Shown piece after piece: positions 27,032-36,548 of a DNA stretch of 64,000 nt. Both the position numbers and the translations under genes were made by a program. The notes below the pieces were generated by a model. That model was not told the DNA's origin. It made no database searches and worked only from the letters and a program-made list of their open reading frames with translations. The DNA is from Pedobacter planticolens (GTDB lineage Bacteria; Bacteroidota; Bacteroidia; Sphingobacteriales; Sphingobacteriaceae): assembly GCF_014172375.1 (NCBI RefSeq), contig NZ_WNXD01000001.1, forward strand, positions 248,001 to 312,000, given 5' to 3'. The first letter of the stretch is position 1. Each line of letters starts with the position of its first letter.

Positions 27032-27277
27032 TTAAGCTACTACTGCTTCTGCTAAAACTATAATTTTATTGTCCAGAACTTCAACTACACCACCTTTAAT
27101 ATTAAAGGTATTTTCGCCGTTAGCATCTTTAATAATTACTAAACCATCTTCTAAAGTAGAGATAATAGGAGCGTGGCCTCTTAAAATTTGAAAAGAACCT
27201 AAAGTTCCAGGAACGGTAACTGAAGTTACATCGCCTTCGAAAACTTTTTTATCTGGAGTTAATATTTCTAAAGTCAT
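27032..27277 (-). CDS. atpC: F1 ATP synthase epsilon subunit, short form
   Basis: The 81 residues make up only the N-terminal beta-sandwich of epsilon (MTLEILTPDKKVFEGDVTSV, GSFQILRGHAPIISTLEDG, and a final IIVLAEAVV strand). Typical bacterial epsilon has about 135 residues with a C-terminal helical hairpin that inhibits ATP hydrolysis; that part is missing. The frame stops cleanly before the terminator, so this is not a damaged gene. It follows atpD after a repeat-filled 116-base gap. Confidence 0.93.
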   Translation of the reverse strand: MTLEILTPDKKVFEGDVTSVTVPGTLGSFQILRGHAPIISTLEDGLVIIKDANGENTFNIKGGVVEVLDNKIIVLAEAVVA

Positions 27278-27282
27278 TCTTT

Positions 27283-27389
27283 TAGTAGTTAGTATTTAGT
27301 AATTAGTATTTAGACCAATCCACCAAATAAATTAATGAGATAGTACTTAGGCTAGAGAAACTTATCTTTATACTAAGTACTAACTACTA
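27283..27389. repeat. TAGT-rich inverted repeat between atpD and atpC
   Basis: Arms of 19 bases (27283-27301 and 27371-27389) match in 18 positions as an inverted repeat and are made of TAGTTAGTATTTAG-like units; more copies of the unit lie between them. From memory such units are dispersed in this phylum. In the mRNA it could form a long stem-loop between the two subunit genes. Confidence 0.55.
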
Positions 27390-27393
27390 TATA

Positions 27394-28914
<1,521 letters not shown>

Positions 28915-28966
28915 TTATAAAAATCAAAATGTTAAAGGCGTTTTTACACGCTTGTATTTCGGTCTG

Positions 28967-28974
28967 CAAAGCTA
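28967..28974 (-). promoter_or_regulatory. -7 element of the atpD promoter
   Basis: TAGCTTTG on the minus strand matches TAnnTTTG exactly, about 70 bases before the atpD ATG. No clear TTG lies at the -33 position, so only the -7 half is supported. Confidence 0.45.
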
Positions 28975-29363
28975 TGATTTTTCAACTTAAATTTTATATA
29001 TAAATAAAAAATTTTTCAACAGAATTTTTGCGTATTGTTTTTAATAGTAAAAACGATATGAAATCGTTTAATCAAGCGCCTAATTTATTGCTCAAGATGG
29101 CTACTTCTTTAAATCATATTTAATTCGGGTTTCAGTCGTACTTAGTTCGGATTCAATTGTCACAAGTCCGAACCAACCCCGAACTAACTCCGTCTAAAGC
29201 GCGTTTGAACAATTACCATTTTACGACATTTTTAGGATGTCTTATTAATGGAATTAAGGTTACAATAAGAAATTATATTACTGCTTGTTTATAATTAAGT
29301 TTGAAGTAATTTGAATATGAATGTTTGGATAGCGTAATTTGTGGCAAGAATAAAAAACGATTC
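28975..29363. other. Divergent gene-free region upstream of atpD and the RmlD-like gene
   Basis: About 390 AT-rich bases without a credible frame. TTAGTTCGG (29142-29150) and CCGAACTAA (29179-29187) form a perfect 9-base inverted repeat, with another CCGAAC between them. A palindromic AAACGATatgaAATCGTTT lies near 29053. These may be repeat remnants or operator-like sites; nothing was identified with certainty. Confidence 0.4.
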
Positions 29364-30272
29364 ATGAAAACCATATTAGTAACAGGGAGTAATGGGCTTT
29401 TGGGGCAAAAAATTACTGAGAAAATTTTAAAAGAAGGTGGCGTAAATTTGATAGCTACTTCAAAAGGAGAAAACCGTTTTCCTGTTAAGGATGGCTATAT
29501 ATATGCCGATATGGATATCTTAAATCCAGATGAAGTAAGAAAGGTTATTGAAAAATATAAACCTGATGCAATTATTCATACAGCTGCAATGACAAATGTG
29601 GATACTTGTGAAGATCAAAAAGAGTTGGCATTCGCATTAAATGTAGAAGCGGTAATCACTTTAATTGCAGTTTGTGAACAACATGATATTCAGTTAGTGC
29701 ATTTATCAACCGATTTTATATTTGATGGAGAGGATGGGCCTTATGCTGAAGAAGCGGCACCAAACCCATTAAGTTATTACGGAGAAACGAAATTACTGGC
29801 AGAAGAGGCTATTAAAAATTCGCATTGCAAGTGGGCAATTCTTCGTACCATTATTGTATACGGTATTGTAAGTGATATGAGCAGAAGCAATATTGTGCTT
29901 TGGGCAAAAGGAGCATTAGAAAAAGGTCATCCTCTAAATATTGTTAACGATCAATGGCGCATGCCAACTTTGGCTGAAGATTTAGCCGATGGTTGTTTGT
30001 TAGCAGTTTCACATCATGCTCAAGGCGTGTATAATATTTCTGGAAAAGATATGATGAGTATTTCTGAATTGGTTGCTCGCGTAGCGGATTTTTGGAATTT
30101 GGATAAAAGTTTAATTAATGAAATTAGTGCAGCTACTTTAAATCAAACTGCAAAACGACCAGCTTGTACTGGATTTATTTTAGACAAAGCAATGACGGAA
30201 TTAAATTATCAACCGCATAGCTTTGAGGAAGGGTTGGTGATTTTGAATCAACAGCTAAAAGGAAGAAATTAA
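29364..30272 (+). CDS. RmlD-like NAD(P)-dependent sugar reductase / SDR
   Basis: ATG 29364 is chosen because it puts the nucleotide-binding motif at the N-terminus (MKTILVTGSNGLLGQK); the upstream TTG frame adds 13 unrelated residues. The 302-residue extended SDR has AAMTNVDTCEDQKELAFALN, STDFIFDGEDGPYAEE and the catalytic YxxxK in SYYGETKLLAEEA, all typical of dTDP-4-dehydrorhamnose reductase-like proteins. It stands alone, not beside other rml genes, so its substrate is uncertain; some relatives make other deoxysugars or act as methionine adenosyltransferase regulators. Confidence 0.85.
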   Translation: MKTILVTGSNGLLGQKITEKILKEGGVNLIATSKGENRFPVKDGYIYADMDILNPDEVRKVIEKYKPDAIIHTAAMTNVDTCEDQKELAFALNVEAVITLIAVCEQHDIQLVHLSTDFIFDGEDGPYAEEAAPNPLSYYGETKLLAEEAIKNSHCKWAILRTIIVYGIVSDMSRSNIVLWAKGALEKGHPLNIVNDQWRMPTLAEDLADGCLLAVSHHAQGVYNISGKDMMSISELVARVADFWNLDKSLINEISAATLNQTAKRPACTGFILDKAMTELNYQPHSFEEGLVILNQQLKGRN

Positions 30273-30378
30273 TTAGTCATTAGTTCAGTAGCGTCATTAG
30301 TTCATTGGGTCTAACTTTGAATACAAATGAGCAAATGAACCAATGAACAATTTAATAAATAACAATTAAACAAAAGAT

Positions 30379-30843
30379 ATGTCATTAAAAGTTGGCGATA
30401 AAGCCCCAGATTTTAAATTAGTTAGCTCAGAATTAAAAGAGGTTTCATTAAGTGATTACAAAGGAAAAAAATTGGTTTTGCACTTTTTTCCCTTAGCATT
30501 TACTGGAACCTGTACAACGCAACTATGTACTATGAGAGATAGTTTTGGTTATTATGAAGGTATGAATGCTGCCGTTGTTGCCATATCTGTTGATTCTCCT
30601 TTTGCTTTAGGTAAATTTAAAGAAGAACAATTTTATCAATTTCCTTTGTTATCTGATTTTAACAAGGAAATATCTCAAGCCTATGGTACATTTTATGAAG
30701 AATTTGTGCTTAATTTAAAAGGTGTGTCTAAAAGATCAGCTTTTGTAATTGATGAAGAAGGAATAATTAAGTATGCAGAAGTTTTAGAAGTAGCAACAGA
30801 TTTACCTGATTTTGAAGCAATTAAAAAAGTAATAGCTGGTTAG
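30379..30843 (+). CDS. Peroxiredoxin, Bcp/AhpE-like
   Basis: The 154-residue thioredoxin-fold peroxidase has the active-site motif PLAFTGTCT with the peroxidatic Cys45 and a second Cys50 five residues later, the spacing used by atypical 2-Cys Bcp enzymes. Other family blocks are VGDKAPDFKL and VVAISVDSPFALGKFKEE. It reduces peroxides in the cytoplasm with a thiol donor. It lies 106 bases after the RmlD-like gene; the spacer has repeated GTCATTAGTTCA units, so co-transcription is uncertain. Confidence 0.9.
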   Translation: MSLKVGDKAPDFKLVSSELKEVSLSDYKGKKLVLHFFPLAFTGTCTTQLCTMRDSFGYYEGMNAAVVAISVDSPFALGKFKEEQFYQFPLLSDFNKEISQAYGTFYEEFVLNLKGVSKRSAFVIDEEGIIKYAEVLEVATDLPDFEAIKKVIAG

Positions 30844-30889
30844 TTAACTAAGTGCCGAAAGTGTTAATTTCAATTATTCAATAAAAAAA

Positions 30890-30920
30890 TTGTTAAATTG
30901 AATTTCAAGCGTTACTTTTG
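30890..30920 (+). promoter_or_regulatory. Promoter of the tRNA-Arg gene
   Basis: TTG (30890-30892), a 20-base spacer and TACTTTTG (30913-30920) match the Bacteroidota consensus exactly. Transcription should start near 30927, about 27 bases before the tRNA. Confidence 0.75.
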
Positions 30921-30953
30921 CAATCCGTTAACCACACGGAAATATTAACTTTC

Positions 30954-31030
30954 GCATTTGTAGCTCAATTGGATAGAGCATCTCACTACGGATGAGAAGG
31001 TTTGGGGTTCGAATCCCTACAAGTGCACCA
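30954..31030 (+). tRNA. tRNA-Arg (anticodon ACG)
   Basis: A full cloverleaf is visible. Acceptor GCATTTG pairs with CAAGTGC, the D-stem is GCTC/GAGC, and the anticodon stem TCTCA/TGAGA holds the loop CTACGGA with anticodon ACG. The T-loop is GTTCGAA. A discriminator A and an encoded CCA end the gene at 31030. The first anticodon base A would be deaminated to inosine by TadA to read CGU, CGC and CGA. Confidence 0.97.
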
Positions 31031-31040
31031 ATTTTACATG

Positions 31041-31074
31041 AAGCCTTGCAGCCAACAGGCGGTAAGGCTTTTTA
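31041..31074 (+). terminator. Probable terminator after the tRNA
   Basis: AAGCCTT (31041-31047) pairs with AAGGCTT (31064-31070), with an inner GCC/GGC, followed by TTTT and an AT-rich tail. Confidence 0.65.
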
Positions 31075-31093
31075 AATTTTAAAGCCATCCTTA

Positions 31094-31663
31094 ATGCTGA
31101 ATTTTGTTCTTTTTGGCCCTCCAGGTGCAGGCAAAGGCACCCAATCTGAGAAACTGATTAACAAGTATCAGTTAGTACATATTTCTACTGGAGATCTTTT
31201 TAGAGCACATATTAAAAATCAAACTGCTTTAGGTAAAAGAGTAAGTAAATTGATTGCCGAAGGAGAATTAGTGCCAGATAAGATTACTATTGACATGTTA
31301 GAGGAAGAAATTGATAAAAATCCAACTGCAAAAGGATTTGTATTTGATGGTTTTCCTAGAACTATTCCTCAGGCAGCGGAGTTGGATAAGTTTTTAGAAG
31401 AAAAAGGAAGTAAGATTGATGGTGTTATTGCATTAGATGTTGATAAAGATGAGTTGGTTAAACGTGTAGCTTTACGTCAAAAAGAAACAGGTAGATTAGA
31501 TGATCAAGCAGAGAAATCTCAAAAAAGAATTGATGAGTATTTTAACAAAATCATTCTAGTTTTGCCTTATTATGATGAGCAAAAAAAGTTAACCAAAATT
31601 AACGGTATTGGTAATATCGATGATGTTTTTAACAACCTTTGCGCTGTTATAGATAAGTATTAA
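31094..31663 (+). CDS. adk: Adenylate kinase
   Basis: Adk interconverts ATP, ADP and AMP. The 189-residue protein has the P-loop LFGPPGAGKGTQSEKL at residues 5-20, the AMP-site HISTGDLFRAHI, VFDGFPRTIPQA, and the short LID region RLDDQAEKSQKRIDEYF without zinc-binding cysteines. It is the short-LID form. It is flanked by terminators on both sides, so it is probably its own transcription unit, although no clear promoter was found in the 63 bases after the tRNA. Confidence 0.97.
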   Translation: MLNFVLFGPPGAGKGTQSEKLINKYQLVHISTGDLFRAHIKNQTALGKRVSKLIAEGELVPDKITIDMLEEEIDKNPTAKGFVFDGFPRTIPQAAELDKFLEEKGSKIDGVIALDVDKDELVKRVALRQKETGRLDDQAEKSQKRIDEYFNKIILVLPYYDEQKKLTKINGIGNIDDVFNNLCAVIDKY

Positions 31664-31683
31664 AATATAAAATAGATAAAGAT

Positions 31684-31718
31684 AGCGGGAAAGATTGTTC
31701 AGTTCTTCCCGCTTTTTT
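31684..31718 (+). terminator. Intrinsic terminator after adk
   Basis: AGCGGGAA (31684-31691) pairs with TTCCCGCT (31706-31713) and runs into six Ts. Confidence 0.88.
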
Positions 31719-31736
31719 GTTTTTAAATAAATTGTT

Positions 31737-32735
31737 ATGTCACAGGGATCAAATTTTGTAGATTACGTAAAAATATGTTGCCGTTCTGGTAAAGGAGGAG
31801 CTGGTTCTGCACATTTGCACCGTGATAAATTGACTTCAACAGGTGGACCAGATGGTGGAGATGGCGGAAGAGGTGGACATATTATTTTAAGAGGAAACTC
31901 TCAGTTTTGGACTTTACTTCACTTAAAATACCGTAAGCATATTATTGCTGAGGATGGATTGAGTGGTGGAAGTAGTCAAAAAACTGGAAAAACTGGGAAA
32001 GACGAAATTTTAGAAGTTCCACTTGGAACTATTGCCCGTGATTCAGAAACTGGAGATGTTTTATTCGAAATTACTGAAGACGGAGAAACAAAAATTTTAA
32101 CTCCTGGAGGAAGAGGCGGATTAGGAAACTGGCATTTTAAAACTCCGACTTTACAAACTCCACGTTTTGCACAACCCGGTGAAGCAGGAAAAGAAGAGTG
32201 GATGGTTTTAGAGTTGAAAGTATTGGCAGATGTAGGTTTAGTAGGCTTTCCGAATGCTGGAAAATCAACTTTGTTATCTGTTTTATCAGCAGCTAAACCA
32301 GAAATTGCCGATTATCCGTTTACTACTTTAGTGCCTAATCTGGGTATTGTTTCTTATCGTAACGGAAAATCTTTTGTAATGGCCGATATTCCTGGAATTA
32401 TTGAGGGAGCATCGAAGGGAAAGGGATTAGGATTTAGATTTTTACGCCATATAGAACGTAATTCTGTTTTGCTTTTTATGGTGCCCGCAGATACGAGTAG
32501 AAGCATTAAAGAAGAATATGAAATTCTGAAAAATGAATTACAACAGTTCAATTCAGAGTTAATGCAAAAACCTCATTTGTTGGCTATTACAAAATCAGAT
32601 ATGTTAGATGAGGAGTTGAAAGCTGAGATGAAGGCAGATTTACCTAAAATCCCTACGATATTTATTTCGGCCGTTGCCCAACAAGGTATTACCGAATTAA
32701 AAGATATGTTGTGGAAGGCGATTAATGAAGAATAA
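31737..32735 (+). CDS. obgE: Obg GTPase
   Basis: This is an essential ribosome-associated GTPase. The 332-residue protein has the glycine-rich Obg fold (about 8-160, with [15 protein letters not shown] and [16 protein letters not shown]). The G domain follows, with G1 [12 protein letters not shown]3 [15 protein letters not shown] and G4 ITKSD. The C-terminal OCT domain found in some homologues is absent. Its TAA is directly next to the stop codon of the convergent WcaF-like gene, with no room for a terminator. Confidence 0.97.
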   Translation: MSQGSNFVDYVKICCRSGKGGAGSAHLHRDKLTSTGGPDGGDGGRGGHIILRGNSQFWTLLHLKYRKHIIAEDGLSGGSSQKTGKTGKDEILEVPLGTIARDSETGDVLFEITEDGETKILTPGGRGGLGNWHFKTPTLQTPRFAQPGEAGKEEWMVLELKVLADVGLVGFPNAGKSTLLSVLSAAKPEIADYPFTTLVPNLGIVSYRNGKSFVMADIPGIIEGASKGKGLGFRFLRHIERNSVLLFMVPADTSRSIKEEYEILKNELQQFNSELMQKPHLLAITKSDMLDEELKAEMKADLPKIPTIFISAVAQQGITELKDMLWKAINEE

Positions 32736-33290
32736 TTAGTCTATAACTCTATCTTTCACTTTACTAGCTGGATTACCCTGATAAATGGAATAGGCTTCCA
32801 AATTTGTGGTTGCTACCGAGCCAACTGCAAGAACTGCATGTGATTTAGCAATAACACCTGGGCAAACTGTAGCTTTAGCACCTATCCAAACGCCATCTTC
32901 TAAAACAATTGGTTTTGTAATTAAATCAAACCCTGTTGTTTTATAATTATGATTGCCAGTTAATAACATTGCTTGTTGCGACACACATGCATTTTTGCCA
33001 ATGTTAACCTCAGCTAAATTTTCAATTCTACATTCTGCCAACCAAGAATAATCGCCAATGGTTAATTTCCATGGATAATGAATATAAATGAAAGGTTTTA
33101 TTCTTACATCTTTTCCAATTTTTGCGCCGAAAATTCTCAAAATAAATACTAAAACTGAGCTAAAAGGGATTAAACCAGATCGAAAAAAGAACATACTTGT
33201 AAAATACCAGCATACAATTTTTAACGAAGAAGCACCAGGATTAAAATCCTTTTTATCAAAATCCTTTTTAAGTTGGGTTTCTTTAGTCAA
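32736..33290 (-). CDS. WcaF-like O-acetyltransferase (left-handed beta helix)
   Basis: The product carries the family core FNPGASSLKIVCWYF, then FGAKIGKDVRIKPFIYIHYP, the hexapeptide repeats WLAECRIENLAEVNIGKNACV, and the end LEDGVWIGAKATVCPGVIAK with the catalytic-type His in GNHNYKT. Members acetylate sugars of secreted polysaccharides such as colanic acid. No ATG is available. TTG 33290 (residues MTKETQ) gives an 8-base overlap with the exosortase gene; a longer TTG start at 33317 is possible. It is the last gene of the glycan locus. Confidence 0.85.
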   Translation of the reverse strand: MTKETQLKKDFDKKDFNPGASSLKIVCWYFTSMFFFRSGLIPFSSVLVFILRIFGAKIGKDVRIKPFIYIHYPWKLTIGDYSWLAECRIENLAEVNIGKNACVSQQAMLLTGNHNYKTTGFDLITKPIVLEDGVWIGAKATVCPGVIAKSHAVLAVGSVATTNLEAYSIYQGNPASKVKDRVID

Positions 33291-33885
33291 TTTTTGTTTC
33301 AGTTTCTGATTTAACAATTGGAGTGTTATTCTGTTTTACCCAATAATAAAGTAGTATAAATACGATGATATAAACTAAAATATTGAATACTTCGTGATGG
33401 TATGCGAAATTTTCTCGTTGCGATTCAAAATAGCCTAATAGTACACCTAGTGCAACTATTCTTAACATATTCAGAATATAAATCATCATTAATCCATAAA
33501 TAAGGAGTTTAATTTTCGATTTTAGTTTAGCAGGAAATGCAATTACAAAAGCCGCTAAAAAAGACATTACACCTAAACCTAAACACGAATAATTAATCCG
33601 TAAATGAGGGCCAGCTACAACCATTACATCCATTTCGTTGTGAATGGCGTAAAAACCAAATAATTTGATAATCCATACTGCTGGCACAATAAGTGCAGTT
33701 TTTAATCCTTGAATGTAATTGAAATGAGTGGAAATATATGCATTATAATAGCTACTTCCTTCATTCATCATGCTATTCATAAATAAATTGCCCTGACTAA
33801 ATAGGAAATAAAAAAATAAGAGTTTTATTACAAAAAATATGGCGGTTTTATTAGCTTCTTTTTTGTTGTCGAGAGATTGATTCAT
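33283..33885 (-). CDS. Exosortase-family transpeptidase (XrtY-like)
   Basis: The 200-residue integral membrane protein has about six membrane segments and the exosortase triad. The catalytic Cys101 is in RINYSCLGLGVMSFLAAF, the Arg142 in ILNMLRIVALGVLLGYF, and the His163/His164 in NFAYHHEVFNILVYIIVF. Exosortases cut the C-terminal sorting tail of exported proteins. In Bacteroidota several short forms sit in polysaccharide loci; the presence of a Wzy-like gene close by points to the type called exosortase Y (naming from memory). No candidate substrate with a matching C-terminal signal is in the window. Confidence 0.85.
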   Translation of the reverse strand: MNQSLDNKKEANKTAIFFVIKLLFFYFLFSQGNLFMNSMMNEGSSYYNAYISTHFNYIQGLKTALIVPAVWIIKLFGFYAIHNEMDVMVVAGPHLRINYSCLGLGVMSFLAAFVIAFPAKLKSKIKLLIYGLMMIYILNMLRIVALGVLLGYFESQRENFAYHHEVFNILVYIIVFILLYYWVKQNNTPIVKSETETKID

Positions 33886-33905
33886 ACTTTGAGTTAATTT
33901 ATAGC

Positions 33906-34766
33906 CTAATTTACAGTTTTAGATTTTATAATTTCTTTGATTTTCACATCAACAATTAACCTAAACCAAAAGCCTTGTAAAAAGTGAAATAATATACCTG
34001 TTGAACCATCTAAAATACCGAGTTTGTAAAACAATCGATAACTAAAATATAAAAAAGGTCTAAAGCCTAAAGGAAGTTTCCACCACAATCTTTTTAACCA
34101 TGCATTCCTCTCATCTGGGCTACCCCAAAAATTAGGTTTTATAGTTTGATTACGCAAATTATTTAATCGCTCTACTTCTTCTTCAGCAATTAAATCACTA
34201 TATCTGTTGTGTTTTGTTATCCAAAAACTGATTTTATTTTCCTTTAAATTTTCTTCTATAATATGGCCCTTTTTCCAAATTTCGGTTCGACCTGGAACAA
34301 TAAAGCGATGATCCATATTTTCATTAAGATCTGAATATCCGATATTGGTTCTAAACATTTTGAGTAAATATTTAGGATAAAAACCTCCATGTTTAATCCA
34401 TTTACCTTTAAAATAATTTTTTCGGTTGAAATAGATACCATTAATATTCGTGTAATTTTCGTCTTTGAAATTTTGCAACGACAAAAATAGCTCTGGAGTT
34501 ACCATTTGATCAGCATCCAAACCGATAATCCATGGAGTTTGGATATCGAAATTTTTTAAGGCGAAATCCCATTGTTTAGGGTGATTTTCGAAAGGATTGA
34601 TTTTAACGAACACTTGATGTTGTTTTGCTATATCCAAAGTTTTATCGGTACTACCTGAGTCTAAAATATAAATGGAAGCATTTAGCCCAGAAATTGAATC
34701 GAGCAATCTTGGAAGATGTTGTTCTTCATTATATGTTAAAATAATAAAACTGAAATCTATATTCAT
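33906..34766 (-). CDS. Family 2 glycosyltransferase
   Basis: The start is ATG 34766; the codon before it is a TTG in frame. The 286-residue protein has a GT-A fold: FIILTYNEEQHLPRLLDSI, then YILDSGSTDKTLDIA and the metal-binding GLDADQMV (Asp-x-Asp). The C-terminal half resembles WaaE/KdtX-type core sugar transferases (GYSDLNENMDHRF). It adds a sugar from a nucleotide donor at the cytoplasmic face of the membrane. It lies in the short module between the exosortase and a methyltransferase; donor and acceptor are unknown. Confidence 0.88.
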   Translation of the reverse strand: MNIDFSFIILTYNEEQHLPRLLDSISGLNASIYILDSGSTDKTLDIAKQHQVFVKINPFENHPKQWDFALKNFDIQTPWIIGLDADQMVTPELFLSLQNFKDENYTNINGIYFNRKNYFKGKWIKHGGFYPKYLLKMFRTNIGYSDLNENMDHRFIVPGRTEIWKKGHIIEENLKENKISFWITKHNRYSDLIAEEEVERLNNLRNQTIKPNFWGSPDERNAWLKRLWWKLPLGFRPFLYFSYRLFYKLGILDGSTGILFHFLQGFWFRLIVDVKIKEIIKSKTVN

Positions 34767-34769
34767 CAA

Positions 34770-35393
34770 TTAAATGGTTGCTTTTATTACCATTGACATC
34801 CAAACATAAGGAATTCGGCCGCAGCCAACAAAATCTGTTACTTTAAAATCTTGTTCCACTAACAGTTGGCTAATTGTATTTTTAGACCAAAGTTTAATAT
34901 GTCCACCATCCCAAAGTGGATTTGCATGCTGATCCCATTTTCCGGTTATGGCCAACAATAAATTTTTTATATACCCATGATAAGGTGTACTTAAAATAAG
35001 TTCGCCACCACCATTTTTGACTAAAATCTTTTTACAAAATTGAATAAATTTTCTAGGATCGTATAAATGCTCAATCACTTCTGTCGAAATAATGGTATCA
35101 AAATTGAGGTTAGCAAACTTCTCTGGGAGTTCATCTGTTGAAAGATCTTGAACTGCAAAACGTTCTTTAGAAAATGTTGAAGCTATTTTTATTCCTGTTT
35201 CAGAAGCATCGGTTCCATAGGCATTAAAACCAATTTCACTTAATTGTTTAACCAAAGCTCCATTACCACAACCTAAATCTAAAATAGTTTGATTGGTGTT
35301 TTTGTTTAATAACTTAATAATAGGTTGGGCAATGTATTGATGCGCATGAGTTGCATTTGCACTATGATAACCATAATCTTTGTAATCTGCCAT
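34770..35393 (-). CDS. Class I SAM-dependent methyltransferase
   Basis: The 207-residue protein shows motif I TILDLGCGNGALVKQLSEIG (about 36-55), the acidic AYGTDASETG, and TIISTEVIEHLYDPRKF in the position of motif II. It belongs to the broad UbiG/methyltransf_11-23 group. Its ATG directly follows the stop of the GT4 gene upstream (TAAATG, no gap), so it is in the operon. It probably modifies a sugar or a glycan precursor, but the substrate cannot be read from the sequence. Confidence 0.87.
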   Translation of the reverse strand: MADYKDYGYHSANATHAHQYIAQPIIKLLNKNTNQTILDLGCGNGALVKQLSEIGFNAYGTDASETGIKIASTFSKERFAVQDLSTDELPEKFANLNFDTIISTEVIEHLYDPRKFIQFCKKILVKNGGGELILSTPYHGYIKNLLLAITGKWDQHANPLWDGGHIKLWSKNTISQLLVEQDFKVTDFVGCGRIPYVWMSMVIKATI

Positions 35394-36548
35394 TTAAATA
35401 ACTTGTTTGTAAAACGTTATATACTTTTGAATTAGATTTTTTGGATCAAAATCTTCTGAAATTATTTTTGGTGCTTCTGCTCTAATTTTCAATCTACGAT
35501 TAACATCATTATAAGCTAAAAGTAGGTTGTGCCTAATATCTTCTCTAGTTAAACTAGTTACCCAACCTAATTTTTTTTCTTTTACATAATCTGATAAACC
35601 AACCTCATTAGTAACTAAAACTGCTGTTCCAACACTTAAACTTTCAATAACTATATTGGCAAAATTTTCATTATATGAAGTTAAAACTAGTAAATGATGA
35701 TCTGCAAGTAATTGAAATTTATCATTATTTGTTACTTGACCAACCCAGTTAATGTTTTTATCAAGCCTTAAACTTTCTGCTATAGTCTTTAAGCTTTTTA
35801 CATATTCTTCTTCTCCAGATCCAGCTATAGTTAGCGTCCAATTAATTGTTAAGCCAACTAAGGCTTCAAGAAGTAATTCTAGCCCCTTTTTCTCTTCAAT
35901 TCGAGATAAAAAAATGAGTTTAAAAACACTTTCTTGTTCTTGCATTTGAAAATCATTGCTTTCGGATAATTCTACAAGATTTGGAATTATGGCGATACTT
36001 TTTGGTGTTATAAATTGCAATATATCATGTTTTTCCTTTTCACTAGTTGCATGAATATGGCAATAGGCTAGTAGTTTTTTGCCCGTTGCAGCATGAATAA
36101 TCGATTTAAAACCTGAATTTCTATTACCTAAAGTATAATTTGTAAGCATTCCTCGTGGTGATAAAATAACAGGAATATTATACCATTTGGCTATTTGGCA
36201 ACTAAAAATGGAAACCAAGTTCCACCATGCGTGAATGTGTATTACTAGTTTATTGTTGTTTTGATTTTGTAGGATGATTTGTCTTAATTTTCTTAAAAGA
36301 CTTGGCGAAAAATGAGTATGATCTTTGGTTAATCTTTGAAAATAAGTAACATTTACACCATTAACTTTTTGAGTTTTATTTGTGGCAACATTTAACTCAA
36401 TTTTACCATTGGCAGTAGTTGTTAAAACTTCAATTTCTACTCCATTTTCAGTTAGTGCCTCACATAATTTAGCGACAGACATGGTTGGTCCACCGTAAAT
36501 GTAGGCAGGCTTATACGCTGCTGTTATCTGCAGTATCTTTATAAACAT
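35394..36548 (-). CDS. Family 4 glycosyltransferase (exosortase-module type)
   Basis: The 384-residue GT-B enzyme has the N-terminal sugar-acceptor part (TAAYKPAYIYGGPTMSVAKL) and the C-terminal donor site with LSRIEEKKGLELLLEAL, plus the ESLSVGTAVLVTNEVG block that carries the conserved acidic residues. From memory, a GT4 enzyme of this kind (XYAG1) accompanies exosortase Y, which fits its position between the Wzy-like gene and the exosortase. It overlaps the Wzy-like gene by 38 bases. Confidence 0.9.
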   Translation of the reverse strand: MFIKILQITAAYKPAYIYGGPTMSVAKLCEALTENGVEIEVLTTTANGKIELNVATNKTQKVNGVNVTYFQRLTKDHTHFSPSLLRKLRQIILQNQNNNKLVIHIHAWWNLVSIFSCQIAKWYNIPVILSPRGMLTNYTLGNRNSGFKSIIHAATGKKLLAYCHIHATSEKEKHDILQFITPKSIAIIPNLVELSESNDFQMQEQESVFKLIFLSRIEEKKGLELLLEALVGLTINWTLTIAGSGEEEYVKSLKTIAESLRLDKNINWVGQVTNNDKFQLLADHHLLVLTSYNENFANIVIESLSVGTAVLVTNEVGLSDYVKEKKLGWVTSLTREDIRHNLLLAYNDVNRRLKIRAEAPKIISEDFDPKNLIQKYITFYKQVI

